From Phaseolus vulgaris (lineage: Eukaryota > Streptophyta > Magnoliopsida > Fabales > Fabaceae): a stretch of 64,000 nucleotides of DNA. The DNA is taken from positions 3,425,913 to 3,489,912 of the forward strand of contig NC_023750.2 in NCBI RefSeq assembly GCF_000499845.2, in the 5' to 3' direction. The position numbers and the translations under genes are program-made. The notes below the pieces were generated by a model, which saw only the letters and a list, made by a program, of their open reading frames with translations, searched no databases and had not been told where the DNA came from. Positions 1-11,600 of this stretch are shown here, in pieces; position 1 is the first letter of the stretch, and every line of letters begins with the position of its first letter.

Positions 1-640
1 AAGTATGCGTGGCTAATTCTATCCTTTGGGATTGGGAATAATCTGCTCAAACTCTTATGTATTGAGGTGATATTTTATATATTAATATTCAGTTCTTGAT
101 TGATTATTGGTATTGTTGTTTTACTTTTAACTTTCTGTGACAAATTGAGAATCTTAAATCTAACCGAGAGGTATTTTTAGGATTCGGACCTAAACATCAA
201 TACTTAGCATATTTGAGTGCTAAAGATAGACTTGAAATGTTAATTGCTATTAACGTCTGATTGTGATTTCTAAGTTGTTTTTATAAGTATGCGAGAGATC
301 GATATTTAGGAAACATTCTTAAGAATTTTATATGCGAGAGATCGATATAAATGAATTTTCTACGGGCATCAATTTCAATCAAAGAATTTAATATTAACAA
401 GCTAATCAAAATACATGAGAATGAGAGAGATGAAACCTAATCCCTATTTTTCCAATTGAAGCAACTAATTCTTTGTTTGTTTTCTTATTGATCCGTGCCA
501 ATATAATCACTTCAAACTCTTTTTATTGTTCTGATGTTATATTTAGCGAATATTGTACTCGATAATTCAGTGTTCCTTGTGGGATCGATATCCGTCCTTC
601 AGGACAATTATTACTTCTGACAAACGTGGTGCACTTGTTG
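1..640. repeat. non-coding dispersed repeat, copy A
   Basis: No convincing coding sequence. The stretch aligns by eye, with moderate divergence, to 27812-28440. Shared blocks include the 'gtggctaattcta' start, an 'aactcttatg.attgaggtgatattt' block, a 'gcgag..atcgatat' block and a final 'ccttgtgg.atcgatat' block followed by 'attactt.ctgac'. That last block resembles sequence often found in leaders or ends of plant LTR retrotransposons. Copy A is followed by CACTA coding debris and copy B by copia coding debris, so the repeat is a unit of its own. Its left end lies outside the window. It also holds two internal copies of 'tatgcgagagatcgatat' near 287 and 331. Confidence 0.6.
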
Positions 641-653
641 TAAAAAGTCATCA

Positions 654-1277
654 TTGACACCGATACAAATGGTTAAGCGTACATATTTGCCCCCAGCCTG
701 TTACACCATGTCAAAAGTTGAAAAAGTAAGTTTTTGTCAATGTCTAAAGGGTGTGAAAGTGCCACAAGGACATTCCTCAAATGTGAAGAGCCTAGTGTCA
801 ATGCAAGATTTGAAGTTAATTGGGTTGAAATCTCATGATTTCCACATCTTGATGCAACAGTTGTTGCCGGTAGCTATTCGTGGGATCTTACCAAAAAATG
901 TTAGACATACCATAACTCGTTTGTGTTCATTTTTCTCTTCTATATATTGTAAAGTCATTGATCCATTAAAATTAGATGAACTTGAAGAGGAAATTGTTGT
1001 TATCTTATGTGAATTGGAGATGTTTTTTTCTCCATCTCTTTTTGACATCATGGTTCATCTAGTTATGCATATGGTTAGAGAAGTTAGATTGTGTGAACTA
1101 GTGTACTTAAGATGGATGTATCATGTTGAGCGATATATGAAAATTTTGAAAGGTTATGTGAAAAATCATTATCGTCCAGAAGCTTCAATGATTGAAAGGT
1201 ACATAGCCGATGAAAGTATTGAATTTTGTTCTGAGTACATGTCAAAAGCAAATCCAATAGGTCTTCCAGCTAATTAA
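654..1277 (+). pseudogene. CACTA (En/Spm) transposon protein fragment, DUF4218 domain
   Basis: A 207-codon open frame matches the DUF4218 domain found behind the TNP2 transposase in plant CACTA elements. Telling stretches are 'MVHLVMHMVREVRLCE', 'LRWMYHVERYMKILKGYV', 'RPEASMIERYIADESIEFC' and the residues leading to them. The function of DUF4218 itself is not known; it occurs in full-length CACTA transposases. The fragment lacks the TNP2 catalytic part upstream, where the repeat at 1-640 stands instead, and its C-terminal DUF4216 partner is missing downstream. I read it as a truncated, inactive remnant. The first Met shown is only the first available one. Family assignment is from recognition of the motif pattern. 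Confidence 0.75.
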
Positions 1278-2091
1278 TGAGTAAGTTTAATTATATGTCT
1301 TCAATTATTACTATTTCATGTTTTAAACATTTACTCACTCTTTTCATGGAGTTATTTGTCTTATCAATGGTTGATAAGATTGCTGTGTGGTTTTGTTCCC
1401 TACACAAGAAGTCATCCACAAGTCTTAAGAATATCATTGATAGGTAAGTACACTATAAACTTAACTCCGTATGTTACTAATTAACCATTTACTAATGAGC
1501 TTTTTTGTATTAACCAGTTCACGACGTGGATATAACATCCTAAAAGGTCGATCCAATTCAAATTTTCAAAATTTGACCTGGATAAGACTAAAGGTTTGTA
1601 ATTTTTTTCCTTTCTCTTTTCATTGTTTATCAATACTAACTTTTACTTTTTATTGAATTATAGTGTAATAAACAACCAGGAAGCTGAGTGTGGTTATTAC
1701 ATTATGCAATGGATGATTACAATTGTAAGACTAGGCCTTAAAAGTGATTGACATGAGGTAACATGATGTTAAATTATTTTTATAATTGTTGAACATAGTA
1801 TCTTAAAACTAATTTACTTCACATTCCATTTTGAAATGCAGTTCTTCATGGATGAGAACTCAATGTCTTCGGAAGCCATATCATATGTGAGACATTTTTT
1901 GTCCACATATTTCCTAAATTTTGTTAGTCGATGAATAGTGTAGGAATTAGATAGATAGATAAAGATATATTATTAGTGATTGTAATACATTTTTATCAAT
2001 ATATAAAAATTGATTATTTGAATTTCTATATTTGTCTGGTTGGGCTATAATTGAACAAGTTAATTTATATGGGGAATTGGCACTAAACAGG
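1278..2091. other. transposon-flanking non-coding stretch
   Basis: AT-rich sequence just downstream of the DUF4218 fragment. Only short frames with no recognisable domain were seen. It may be further decayed CACTA sequence, but nothing in it proves this. Confidence 0.4.
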
Positions 2092-2275
2092 TAGCACACA
2101 AAAAAATACCTATTTACAAATGCAGTTATTTACCATAGCCGCACTTATAAATTCAACGCAAGATTTATAAGTGCGACTATTACCATAGTCGAATTCATAA
2201 ATGAGATTTACAAATGTGACAATGGTAAATAGCCGTATTTGTAAATCTCATTTATAAATCCCATATTTTATTATT
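2092..2275. repeat. cluster of nested inverted repeats
   Basis: Two palindromic arms lie side by side. 'ccgcacttataaatt' at 2139-2153 pairs with 'atttataagtgcgac' at about 2163-2177. 'atgagatttacaaatg' near 2201 pairs with 'tatttgtaaatctcat' near 2236. The phrase 'ttaccatag' recurs. This could be a small foldback element or subterminal repeats of the neighbouring CACTA end. Confidence 0.5.
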
Positions 2276-2301
2276 TTTTACCTTCTCTCAGAAGCACCTA
2301 C

Positions 2302-2375
2302 CACTACAAAAAAAACCAGTATTATCTACGGATTTTTACCCACGGATCTGAGTCCGTGGGTAAATTCAGATCGAC
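2302..2375 (+). mobile_element. CACTA-type terminal inverted repeat end with subterminal palindrome
   Basis: Sequence starts CACTACAAAAAAAACCAG, the typical terminus of plant CACTA elements. It is followed at about 2336-2365 by a palindrome of the form tttacccacggat / gtccgtgggtaaa, which is the usual subterminal type. Read on +, this is an outer end of an element lying to the right. The matching end (..TTTTGTAGTG) was not found nearby, so the other boundary is unknown. The CACTA fragments on - at 3.6-4.3 kb could belong to the same element. Confidence 0.65.
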
Positions 2376-2394
2376 TAGGAATTAGAGTTTTTCA

Positions 2395-2500
2395 TAGTAT
2401 ATAAGTAGGTGCAAACCTCACCTCATTGAGCCGGTTTTATAGAATTGAGCTAGGCTTAAAGTTCACTTCGTAACACATTCCAACACATTACTTCAACATT
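2395..2500 (+). repeat. LTR-like short fragment
   Basis: Holds 'gtgcaaacctcacctcattg', 'agccggttttatagaattga' and 'gcttaaagttcac', a pattern I associate with dispersed LTR fragments in legume genomes. No partner LTR or coding region was found beside it. Confidence 0.35.
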
Positions 2501-3314
2501 TTCACATCTCTAACATTTTGTAAGTTAAAAAAAAAATCTTTGAGGCCATAGGTGTTTCAGGTGTATTATTCAATGCAATGTATCTCGAGTCATTCATCAT
2601 AGTCACAAAATACATCATGCTCCCACTTAGCTATGTTAATTAAATAACTTGAAAGTTTAATTCCTCCGCCTGATTTTTTTATCAATAAACAAGTGAATTT
2701 TTCAAATTTGTGTCATTAGTTTATCTATCTATTGTTACAAATTAATAATATCACGTTTAGGAAATATCAAATTAATTGTAATTTCTTTTTAAAAAATGTT
2801 TTGAATTTTAAATACATAAAATATTAACGGGATGTAAACATGATATCTAATTGTTATATGATTGTTCATAACTATATAAAAATGCTAAACCTTTTCATTA
2901 AGAGAAATTATATGCATAAAAAAATTGAAAACACGTAAGATAAAAAGGGTGAGAGGGTTACCATTGAAAGAGAAAAGTTTTCCAATTGATCCTTGGAATC
3001 CTATGGAATTTTTATGGTTCTCCATTTGTTTCTACATTTATGGATCTAATGTAAAATCTTACGTTTCATAAGGTTTGATTCTACTTGTGCCTTGTACTCA
3101 TATCTCGAAAATGACTTCTTCAATGATGAACCCATGAACTCATCACATTTTTGAAAAATGTCCACAAAATTAGGCAGTCTTTTAGATAAACTTGACTTAG
3201 AGTAATGAATAATATGACATCCTTTGACTCATGATGTAAATCTTCTTCTTCAGCTTATGTTGTAATTGGCCAAATAAGTATTTTAGCCCATTACATTGCT
3301 TTATTTCCATAAAT

Positions 3315-3620
3315 TCAAGTTTTGGAACATTTTAAGCAGTAGTCACTGGGACATTTAGAGATACTAAGAGTCTTTAAATTTGGAAAGGTTGAAGTAAAAT
3401 TCTTGTTATGATTATGTGCATCAACTATCTCTTCTCTTGAATCATTTTTCCTTTTATTTTCACCTTGTACTATACTTTTAAGTTGTTCGCAATCCTTCGT
3501 ATGCAGGTTCTCTAACAATAGTAGACGTTGTGTGGTCGACAACTCAAACAGAGATGTCAACATTGGACAATCTTGTATAATTAAGTTCTTAAGATTGTAG
3601 AGGGATATATCTTGGCAGGA
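3315..3620 (-). pseudogene. leucine-rich-repeat fragment of an NBS-LRR resistance gene
   Basis: On - the frame reads LRR units such as 'LYNLKNLIIQDCPMLTSLF', 'LENLHTKDCEQLKSIVQG' and 'FPNLKTLSISKCP'. The spacing 'L..L.I..C..L' is typical of the C-terminal LRRs of plant CC-NBS-LRR proteins. There is no NBS domain nearby, so this is a fragment. Its 5' side runs directly, in an overlapping frame, into a CACTA-related stretch at about 3597-3890. This suggests that the fragment was captured by, or trapped beside, a CACTA element. It differs in class from the TIR-type genes at 8.6-23.4 kb. Confidence 0.6.
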
Positions 3621-3890
3621 CATCCTTCCAGAGCATGTTCTGGTCGACTTCAAACACATCATCCTATGAATTTTTCAATATGGAGATCCTCTCACGAGCA
3701 ATGACTCCAAGATAGTTGCTAAAAGTTTCAAAATTAGGACCAGAAGTCACTCTAGTGTTGACGTCAATGTTGAGTGGTGTCTTCTCACCACTAGCACGTC
3801 TCAATAAGAGATGCCCAGTCTAGTAAGTTCTCTAGTGGATCTTCCAAAAGGGGGTAAAAGAAATTGGAGTCTGATCGTCAGTCATATCTG
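3597..3890 (-). pseudogene. CACTA-associated transposase fragment (Transposase_24-like)
   Basis: The - strand reads 'NYLGVIARERISI' followed by a stop and then 'DVFEVDQNMLWKDVL'. This resembles the 'LG.LAR..VPI......V......LIW.D' region of Ptta/En/Spm-type plant transposases. In-frame stops and the shortness show decay. It overlaps the start of the LRR fragment in another frame. Confidence 0.4.
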
Positions 3891-3989
3891 TGTTAAAAAA
3901 TTAGGTAACAACATTAGTTAAATTGCATAAAAAGAAAATCATATAAAACATAAAATTCTTAATTCGTATTATCAAAAATATTTCTAAAT

Positions 3990-4301
3990 TCATACATAGT
4001 GGGTTGAATGTTCATATGTAAATTTCCTTACGAGTTGTACATCATCAACTACATCGTCATCTTTATTCATTATCATCGATGTGAATGAACAAGGGTCACC
4101 ATTACCAAAATCATCAATAGTCTCCCCTTGTTTTTTCCCATGTAAAACGACATACCAATGTTCTAACGTACTTCCATATCCTTGCGCTTCTGCAAAAGAC
4201 TCAGCTCCAACATCACGAATCATGTCCTTCAATCGATCATGTACTGCATCATCCATGGTGGTGATAAAAAAAACGCACGCGGAAGCAACACACACAATCA
4301 C
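3990..4301 (-). pseudogene. CACTA TNP2-type transposase fragment, internally deleted
   Basis: From the Met near 4256 the frame reads 'MDDAVHDRLKDMIRDVGAES', which is close to the conserved N-terminal part of plant TNP2 transposases. It jumps after a few residues to 'HWYVVLHGKKQ' and a 'DDV' region like the C-terminal DUF4216 part. The central catalytic region is missing, so this is an internally deleted remnant. It lies on -, opposite to the DUF4218 fragment at 654-1277, so the two may come from different insertions. Confidence 0.6.
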
Positions 4302-5612
4302 GAATCAACTGCAGAAAAATAAATGACACAAAATTTAACGTGGTTTGGTTGCCAACTGCAAGCTACATCCACACAGGCAACTATTAGGTTTTATTTCTTT
4401 CCTTTTGTGTACAAAATTACAAGCACAATGATCTCTTTAAATAGAGATAATAAAGGGGACACAATGATTAAACTCACTCACTAAACATGGTGTCTAGTCA
4501 GCCCAACTCATTTGGTCCTGGCTTCATACCCAACAGGTGGACTGAACATACTCTTCAGATACGGAAACACTTGGGAAATTTAATAATTCACCTTACCATG
4601 TGCATGTTGTATAAGATCGTAGAAACCCATCACATAGAAGGTGCTCTCTGATTTTTGTTAACATCCAATCTCCTTCCATTCAAAAAATTAACGCACGGAC
4701 ACCTTAGTTATACTCCATCATGACCACAACGGTTGGCGTTACGTTGCGTAAGTTGTATAAATTCTTATCCTCCTCTTTCGTACTCGTCACTTATCCGAAT
4801 GGAGTTAATCCAATCTCGGTCCATTATGTTCTATAATGGTGATTGAGGTGTTCATTAATGCGTGTGAAATCTCACGTTTTTATTATAGGTATATGTACCT
4901 ATCCCATTTGAGAAGATTCATTTTTATTATAATTTAATTGTACATAACTTTAATAAACATTCCTTATATTTAACGAAATTTCGAAGCATTTCGCATTGGT
5001 CTTCAGGTGACATGAAATGAAAGTGGTGACATGAAATCTCTACAATCAAATATGCACCCAAAGAACAACACGAAATGCTATGGACCAACATTATGTAAAA
5101 TATATGACATGTCAATTACAAGTTATTTACTACTAAACTAATAAAACATTATTAATAAAATGTTCTTCTCAAACTGTCCACGTGGACAATTCAAGACTAA
5201 ATACAATTACTGTCACTACAACCTCCTCTACTTTTTATAAAATGTTTTTTAAAAAAATTACAATTGGAGGACTAGTAGACAAATACATGTATTAAATCTC
5301 AAACGGGAAACTAAGAGTCTCTCATACAGGAAACAATTGTTGAGGGTCGAACATCCCTAGACTCAATACTAACACGTATCCAAGAATTATAAATATACAT
5401 GCATTAAAAATTTTAATCATACATACAATTACAGTGTAACAAATTAATAATTTCATTCTAACCTAACAATTAACATAATATAAATATAAATTAATAATAA
5501 ATACAAAATATAATAAATACAAAATATATAAATTAATAATACTTAAAAAAATATTTAAAAAAAATTAAAAACAACAACTAATCTTGCGTGCATGAAGGAC
5601 AAAACCGATGGT
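4302..5612. other. intergenic AT-rich stretch
   Basis: No gene recognised. A block around 4330-4450 ('aacgtggtttggttgccaac') resembles a dispersed plant repeat I cannot name. The remainder, notably 5400-5580, is low-complexity AT sequence. Confidence 0.5.
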
Positions 5613-7122
5613 TAGGGGTGGACAAAAAAAATCCAATTGAATCCAACTGTTTCATTTTTAGACTGCTCCAATCCAATTAAAATTCATTTATTTAAATCTG
5701 GATTTTATTTTGATCCATATTTTATGGATTTTCCATATCAGATTTTTATTTTAGTTAAACAGATTTTTAAAATTAAAAAATCCAGATTTCGGTTTTACTT
5801 ATTGGTCAAATATTCCAAATAATTGAATCAGCGTTAACCTATATATGATCATATGATCATGCCATGGATGAACAAATTCTTTATCAATCAACCAGTTTTC
5901 AGTATTCACGTTGATGTAATTTTTTTGGTTATAAGATATGTTCTTCTCACTTCACAAAGCATTCCACAACAAATATTTTATATTCTTTTAAATTGGAATA
6001 ATTATATTAACTGAGAGTGTTTTTAATAAAATATTTTAAAGTTTTCTCAAGAAAAATATTTTTAGATATTTTGAAATTTGTATATCTTCCAATCCATCTT
6101 CTTCACATTTATTTCTGAATTTAGTTTTAAAATATAAAAATATGAATTCTTATCTATTGCTCAAAATACAAAACAATATTTAAACTTAGAATAATTTTTA
6201 CATAATTCTTAAAAAATAATTATTTTCACTTTAATGATAAAAAGATCTTCTTTAATTTACGAATTTCAATCATCCTTTTTTTCAACTTTGACAGTATTTT
6301 CCTAATGTGCTTTAAAATGAACTTAGTTGAATCAGTATCTTATAAAACATAATTAAGGTGATTAGATTTGGGCTTGTGTAAATGTTGTGGGTGTGTAAAA
6401 AGTCTGGTTATTAAATAAATGAGTTTAAGTGAAAGATGAATGAAAAATGTCTTTTAGAAAATAAAATTAAAAGTTTATAGAAGAATTATTTTATAAAAAC
6501 ATGGATAATAGGAAAGCAGAGATTATTGATCTAAACTCTTATTTCTCTAAGACACTTATGATTTTAACGTTTAGCAATGATAGACATTTTTTTCATGTGG
6601 AGAGAGAGGTTGATTTCATAAATTCATGACGTTGCCAATTAGATATTTTATATCCTATGATTATGCTACTTCTACACTTAAATATGAGTAAAATTAACTA
6701 ATTTCAAAATTTTAAAAAATAGTAATTATAATTTTGTGTATTATTAAATTTCTGATATTATTAAATTATAATTTTATTATATTTTATGATATTTATATAA
6801 TATTAAAATTTTTGTCGCATATTATTATATTAATATTACGTTAGCTTTAAAAAAAAATATAGATTTAAATTTTAAATCCAATTAATTTGTTTTATATAAA
6901 TATGGATTAGGATTTGATTTGAATTGGATTTATAAAAATCCAAATTAGTTTTATAAAAATATGAATTTAAATTTAAAATCCAATAATATTTGGATTTGGA
7001 TTTAAATTTTGTAAAAATTCAATATAGTTTTATAAAAAAATATGGATTTAGATTTAAAATCCAATCCAAATATTTAGATTTAGATTGGATTTGGATCAAA
7101 ATTCAATCCTTAACCACCCTTA
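5613..7122. mobile_element. candidate non-autonomous hAT-type element with imperfect inverted ends
   Basis: The left end reads TAGGGGTGGACAAAAAAAAT followed by 'ccaattgaatccaa'. The right end, reverse-complemented, reads TAAGGGTGGTTAAGGATTG followed by '..ccaaatccaa'. TAGGGGTG-type ends are common in plant hAT elements. Both arms are rich in 'ggattt/aaatcc' repeats (5630-5830 and 6840-7110), so the interior could fold back extensively. No transposase is present. The 8-bp flanks (ccgatggt and tcagaaag) do not match, so an intact hAT target duplication is not seen and the boundaries are tentative. Confidence 0.45.
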
Positions 7123-8619
7123 TCAGAAAGAACAGCAATGGGTCACCGCCGCGAAGGGCAGCGACAACGAAAAAGTGATGGTAGCAAAGAAAATAGTACA
7201 AAGCGAAGGAAAATGTGGAAGTTCACCGTTGAAACTGGCTGAGCTAAACATACTCATTAATATTAATTAATGACTCGTGGATGCAAGTAATTGTAGAATT
7301 ATCTAAAGTACTCTAGTTAGTAAAATGTGAAGTTTTTATTGATTAACTAAAATTCTAATTTGTAGATATTCATTTTACTTATCCTAGTTGAAGGATAAAC
7401 TTATAGAAGATATTCACATGTAGTACACTTTCATATTTTTCATAAGTAACTTTATGATAACTTGTATATTTCTAACTTTATTTATGATAGCTTATACCTT
7501 AGCGTATAAATCTTAGGATCATTGTATTGTTAATAATTGTTTATGTACTTATACATTGTTAATATCTGAAAAAGATTTATTTATCTAGAAATTGTGTTTG
7601 TTATATGTATCGGTCAACAATAAACGAATCTTGAACGAGTTAGCATTCAACTTAGTTGATCAACACAATCAAATCCATTAAACTTAAACAGAAGGTTAGC
7701 ATGTCCAAACAATGATTAAGGATTTGGTAATGTATCTTTAATTATGGTACAAACCTTAATCCGACCCAATAACAATGGATTCATTACAAAATCATATAAA
7801 TGATCACAAGTTTCGAAGAAAAGGTATGTCATCATGACATATTAACTGTGTCGAACATCGAATATCGAGACCTTACTTAAACATCAAAGTGTCTTTTGCA
7901 GATATCATCTTAATTGAGAGTTTGCAAAGAAGTAGAGAATAGCAAAAGAAAAGGAAAAAGAACAATTTAGAAGAAAAAAATTGTTAAGAAAAGTGAAAAA
8001 AAAGACCACCAACCGACTGAAAAAAGAGATAATAGTTCTCTTGTAAAAAAACATTATAATTAGGGAATCGTAAATTTTAAATTATTATGAAAATTGAAAA
8101 GTTAAAAACAGAAAATTGAAAAGTTATAACTGAAAACTATAATGAAACCTATAAATGTAAATTGAAAAAATTGACATGTTTAAATTATGCATAAAACAAA
8201 TAAAATAAGTGTAAAAACGAGAAGTGAAATTAAAATTTGTCTCATTTAGTCTTAAATAAAGGGATTGATGCTCATTAAGTTGAAACGAAAACAGAGACTA
8301 CCTAGCAGATAGCAAAGCAATGCTCATAATAACATGTCTTTATTTCATAATGCATGTATTTTCTAAAAGAGAATTTCTTAATGAGATATTATGTGCTAAA
8401 AGGGAAAAGAATTGACAAAATTAACAGGAAGCAAACAAATAAGATAAACAGCTCAAGTGAAGCACAGTTTGAGGAGTGAGAAACAAGGCTAAAATAAACA
8501 TGAATTTCTTAATAATAAGCTATACTGGAAAAGACGAAAAAAGATGAAGTGGAACCGAGCAAACAATGATTAATTCCATAACTAAAGGGATCCTCCTGTT
8601 CTCAAAGAAGATCAATGAC
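7123..8619. other. intergenic, left part of duplicated unit 1
   Basis: No gene recognised. About 7305-7620 is closely similar to 13890-14115 plus 19225-19262, and 8270-8620 to 19735-20070, so this is the downstream flank of the first TNL copy. The short GC-richer patch at 7125-7250 codes for nothing I recognise. Confidence 0.6.
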
Positions 8620-11600
8620 TTACCTGAAGTCACATAACATTACAATTTTCTTTATGAATCTAAGGAGAGAGTTTTCCTTTGGCTCAGGCTCTTCTCTAAA
8701 GTAATTTAATTCACCACATATGGGATAGACAACTGTGTTCTTGACAACCAATCCATGACCAAAACTCAAAATAATCTCCACCTTGTCTCCATATCCTAAA
8801 TTTGACAATATACCCTGCCAATCTATATAATTAAAGGAAATTACTGTGCCATGCTTGTGTATATGCAATGTGCACTTTGTGTAGTTAACAATTAAGACAC
8901 TTCTAAGACATTCAGTTGCGTCTATTTCAGGGGTTGATGAATAAACAACACACAAAACCATTCCCTTCAAGTCACGATCTAGAGGCACAGTAAAAGAAAC
9001 AGAATGTTCCTCACCCATATGGCCCAACCAATAAGGATCATTGTCAACTGGGAGACAAACATCACATGACTCACCGCTTACTGTTACCTGTACCATGTGA
9101 TAAAAAGCTTAGACATTTTTATAATTTTAGCTATTCAAATTATCTTCTGCAACCATTATTTGTCATCAAAAGTTACAAAATGTAATACAACTTGTTGTGT
9201 TATATCAGAATCATGCCGTTAGGGATTTAGAATGCATATCTGTGTTCATCTCTTTCAGTTTATATTTCTACAATCGTTAGGAATAAATCATGAAACTTAT
9301 AAAGCAAGAAAGTGGAAATCAATTTCCTAGTACTTAGATACTTCATTAGGATTATTTTGTGTTCTCTTAATTGCTAAAGTCAGGGTGAAGGTGACAAACC
9401 AAAGCAAAGCTAGAGAAGAACCTTAGATACGTTATGGCTGACAGCATTGAAGAATTCATGGTATGCTCCAACACCAATCAAAGAAGACCCGAAGTGCTGC
9501 TTTGAAATTCCTGATTCTGTAGTAGTTGCAAAATATTCGACCAGAATATTTTTCAATTGCTTAGATAGTTGAAACTCTGTGTCACATTGCACCAAAACAC
9601 TTCGAAGATTTGCCAGGCTGCTAAGAAATGGCTGAATATCATCCCAACTATTATCCTCCATATCCATGCAAAACGAATTAATATAAGATATGGAATTCGT
9701 TGTTGGGGACATCCAAGACCGAATAATAGAAGGAAAAAGATTAGGCGGCAATCCCTCAAATCCACGTAGGGATATATATCCAATGCTTTTTGATCTTACA
9801 ATTGAAAAGGGCACTTGTTTAACAGCTGTATTTTCAGCAATTAGAGTTCTCAAGGATTCCATTTGCACTGTTTCTTTTTCCAATAGGTCAATCATCGAAC
9901 AACCAGAGAGAATGAGAGTTTTTAAAGATTTCAACATGTATATATCTGCGGGGAGATTGTTCAGACTTGTACAGTCCTTCAAATTTAGCAGTGTAAGACT
10001 GGAGAGACATCCAATAGATTGGTGTACTTTGCGCAATCTTGGACAATCTTTGAGAATGAGCTGTTCAAGACTTGGTAGTTCGGAAAAGTCAGGGTTTCTG
10101 TTAAATACTTAGAGTGACTAAGATTAAGGACTTTGAGCCACCTGAAAACCTACACCGTGACAGTTTTTTTGACAAGTATCAGAGAAGAAAATCAAAATGA
10201 AACAGCAGTAGGTTACTGTTTTTGTTTTAGTTAGCTTTGTGTTTTAATAGAAGATGGCACGTAATAAAAACCTGAGGTTCTTTCAAGAGGAGTCGAAGAT
10301 GAGTGTGTTTTAAGTGAATCCCTATTGCATCATGCAGATGAAAACCCTCAAGTACGCGTTCTGAAAAAGGCCCTTGCAAACTGACCCATCTCAGTTTCCT
10401 AGAAGTGTGCTCAAAACTTCCAGCGAGTTTCAGCGGCAGTCTTGATTGTTCTCTTTTGACTGAACGCAGTTTCACAGGCACTGCCCAGTAGTTTATCTCC
10501 TGTGATGAAAACAGTAAAGAAAAACAAATGTACTGAATATTAGAAAGCAAAGCAAACACTTCCAAGAGAAGTTTTAGAAACCATATATAAAGAATGTTCC
10601 TACCGAATTATCTGTCAATACATATTCTGCGTCATCAAACTGCAGTCTCCTCCTCTCCATCCGAATAATTTCTCTACCCATTTCTTGTAGCAAAGGATGC
10701 ATTCCAAGTTTGTTGTTCTTTTTAATTTTTATGAGGCTACGTTCTATCAGAGCTCTTATTCCAGTATCAGCATCTACTCCACAGCCATTTAGGATCTTGG
10801 TAACATAGGCTCTGCCCTTACCAACGAAGGAACAACATACATCAAGGAATAAATCTTTTTCCATTTCATTGCGTAAACCATCGAAGCTTATTTTCAATTT
10901 CGGTTGAATGTCGTGCAGGGGAATTTTCTCCAATTTTAACAAAACACTATTCCATTCTTCTTTTGTCCTTTCAAATAAACATTTTCCGATGACTTCAAGA
11001 GCTAGAGGTAGTCCTTCACAATGAATAGCTACACTTTTTGCAAGGTAATTGTATTCATCTTTTGGTTTTGCTTCTCCAAATGCATGCCAACTAAGAAGCT
11101 CGAGAGACTCGTTTTCGTTCATTAGCTGTAATGGAAAAACAGAATCAACCTGAAGAATCCTTGGTAGGTCTACATCTCTTGTTGTAATGATTATTACAGT
11201 TTCTCCACTGAACCATTCACGCCATTTCAATAGTAATGATGCATGAAACTTAGATACATCGTCAAGTACAATGAGCACCCTTTTCCCATGAAGTCTATCT
11301 CGAATCATTATTCTCCCCATCTCAGCGCTAGGTGTCTTCATCTTTGTTTTTAGGACATCTAAAAGAAGTTGTTGTTCTAAAAGAGGATATGCTCTTGTTC
11401 CACTAGGTTGTTTAATATCTTCAATGAAACTTTTCTCTGTACCGTGAATTTGATTGTAGATGGCTTTGGCAAGGGTGGTTTTACCCGATCCTCCCATTCC
11501 ACATATCGCTATCGTAAAAACTAGCGAGGATTTATTTTTGATGGTTCGAATCACATCTTCCACACGGGATTGTAATCCAACTGGAAATTTAGTAGCAGAC

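Noticed and set aside
5206..5225. A second CACTACAA sequence as a possible CACTA end
   Set aside because: No poly-A stretch, subterminal repeats or inverse partner beside it; probably chance.
9569..10112. Open frames on + opposite the TNL LRR exon (and 20980-21541)
   Set aside because: They are antisense shadows of LRR coding sequence, present in both copies only because the exon is duplicated.
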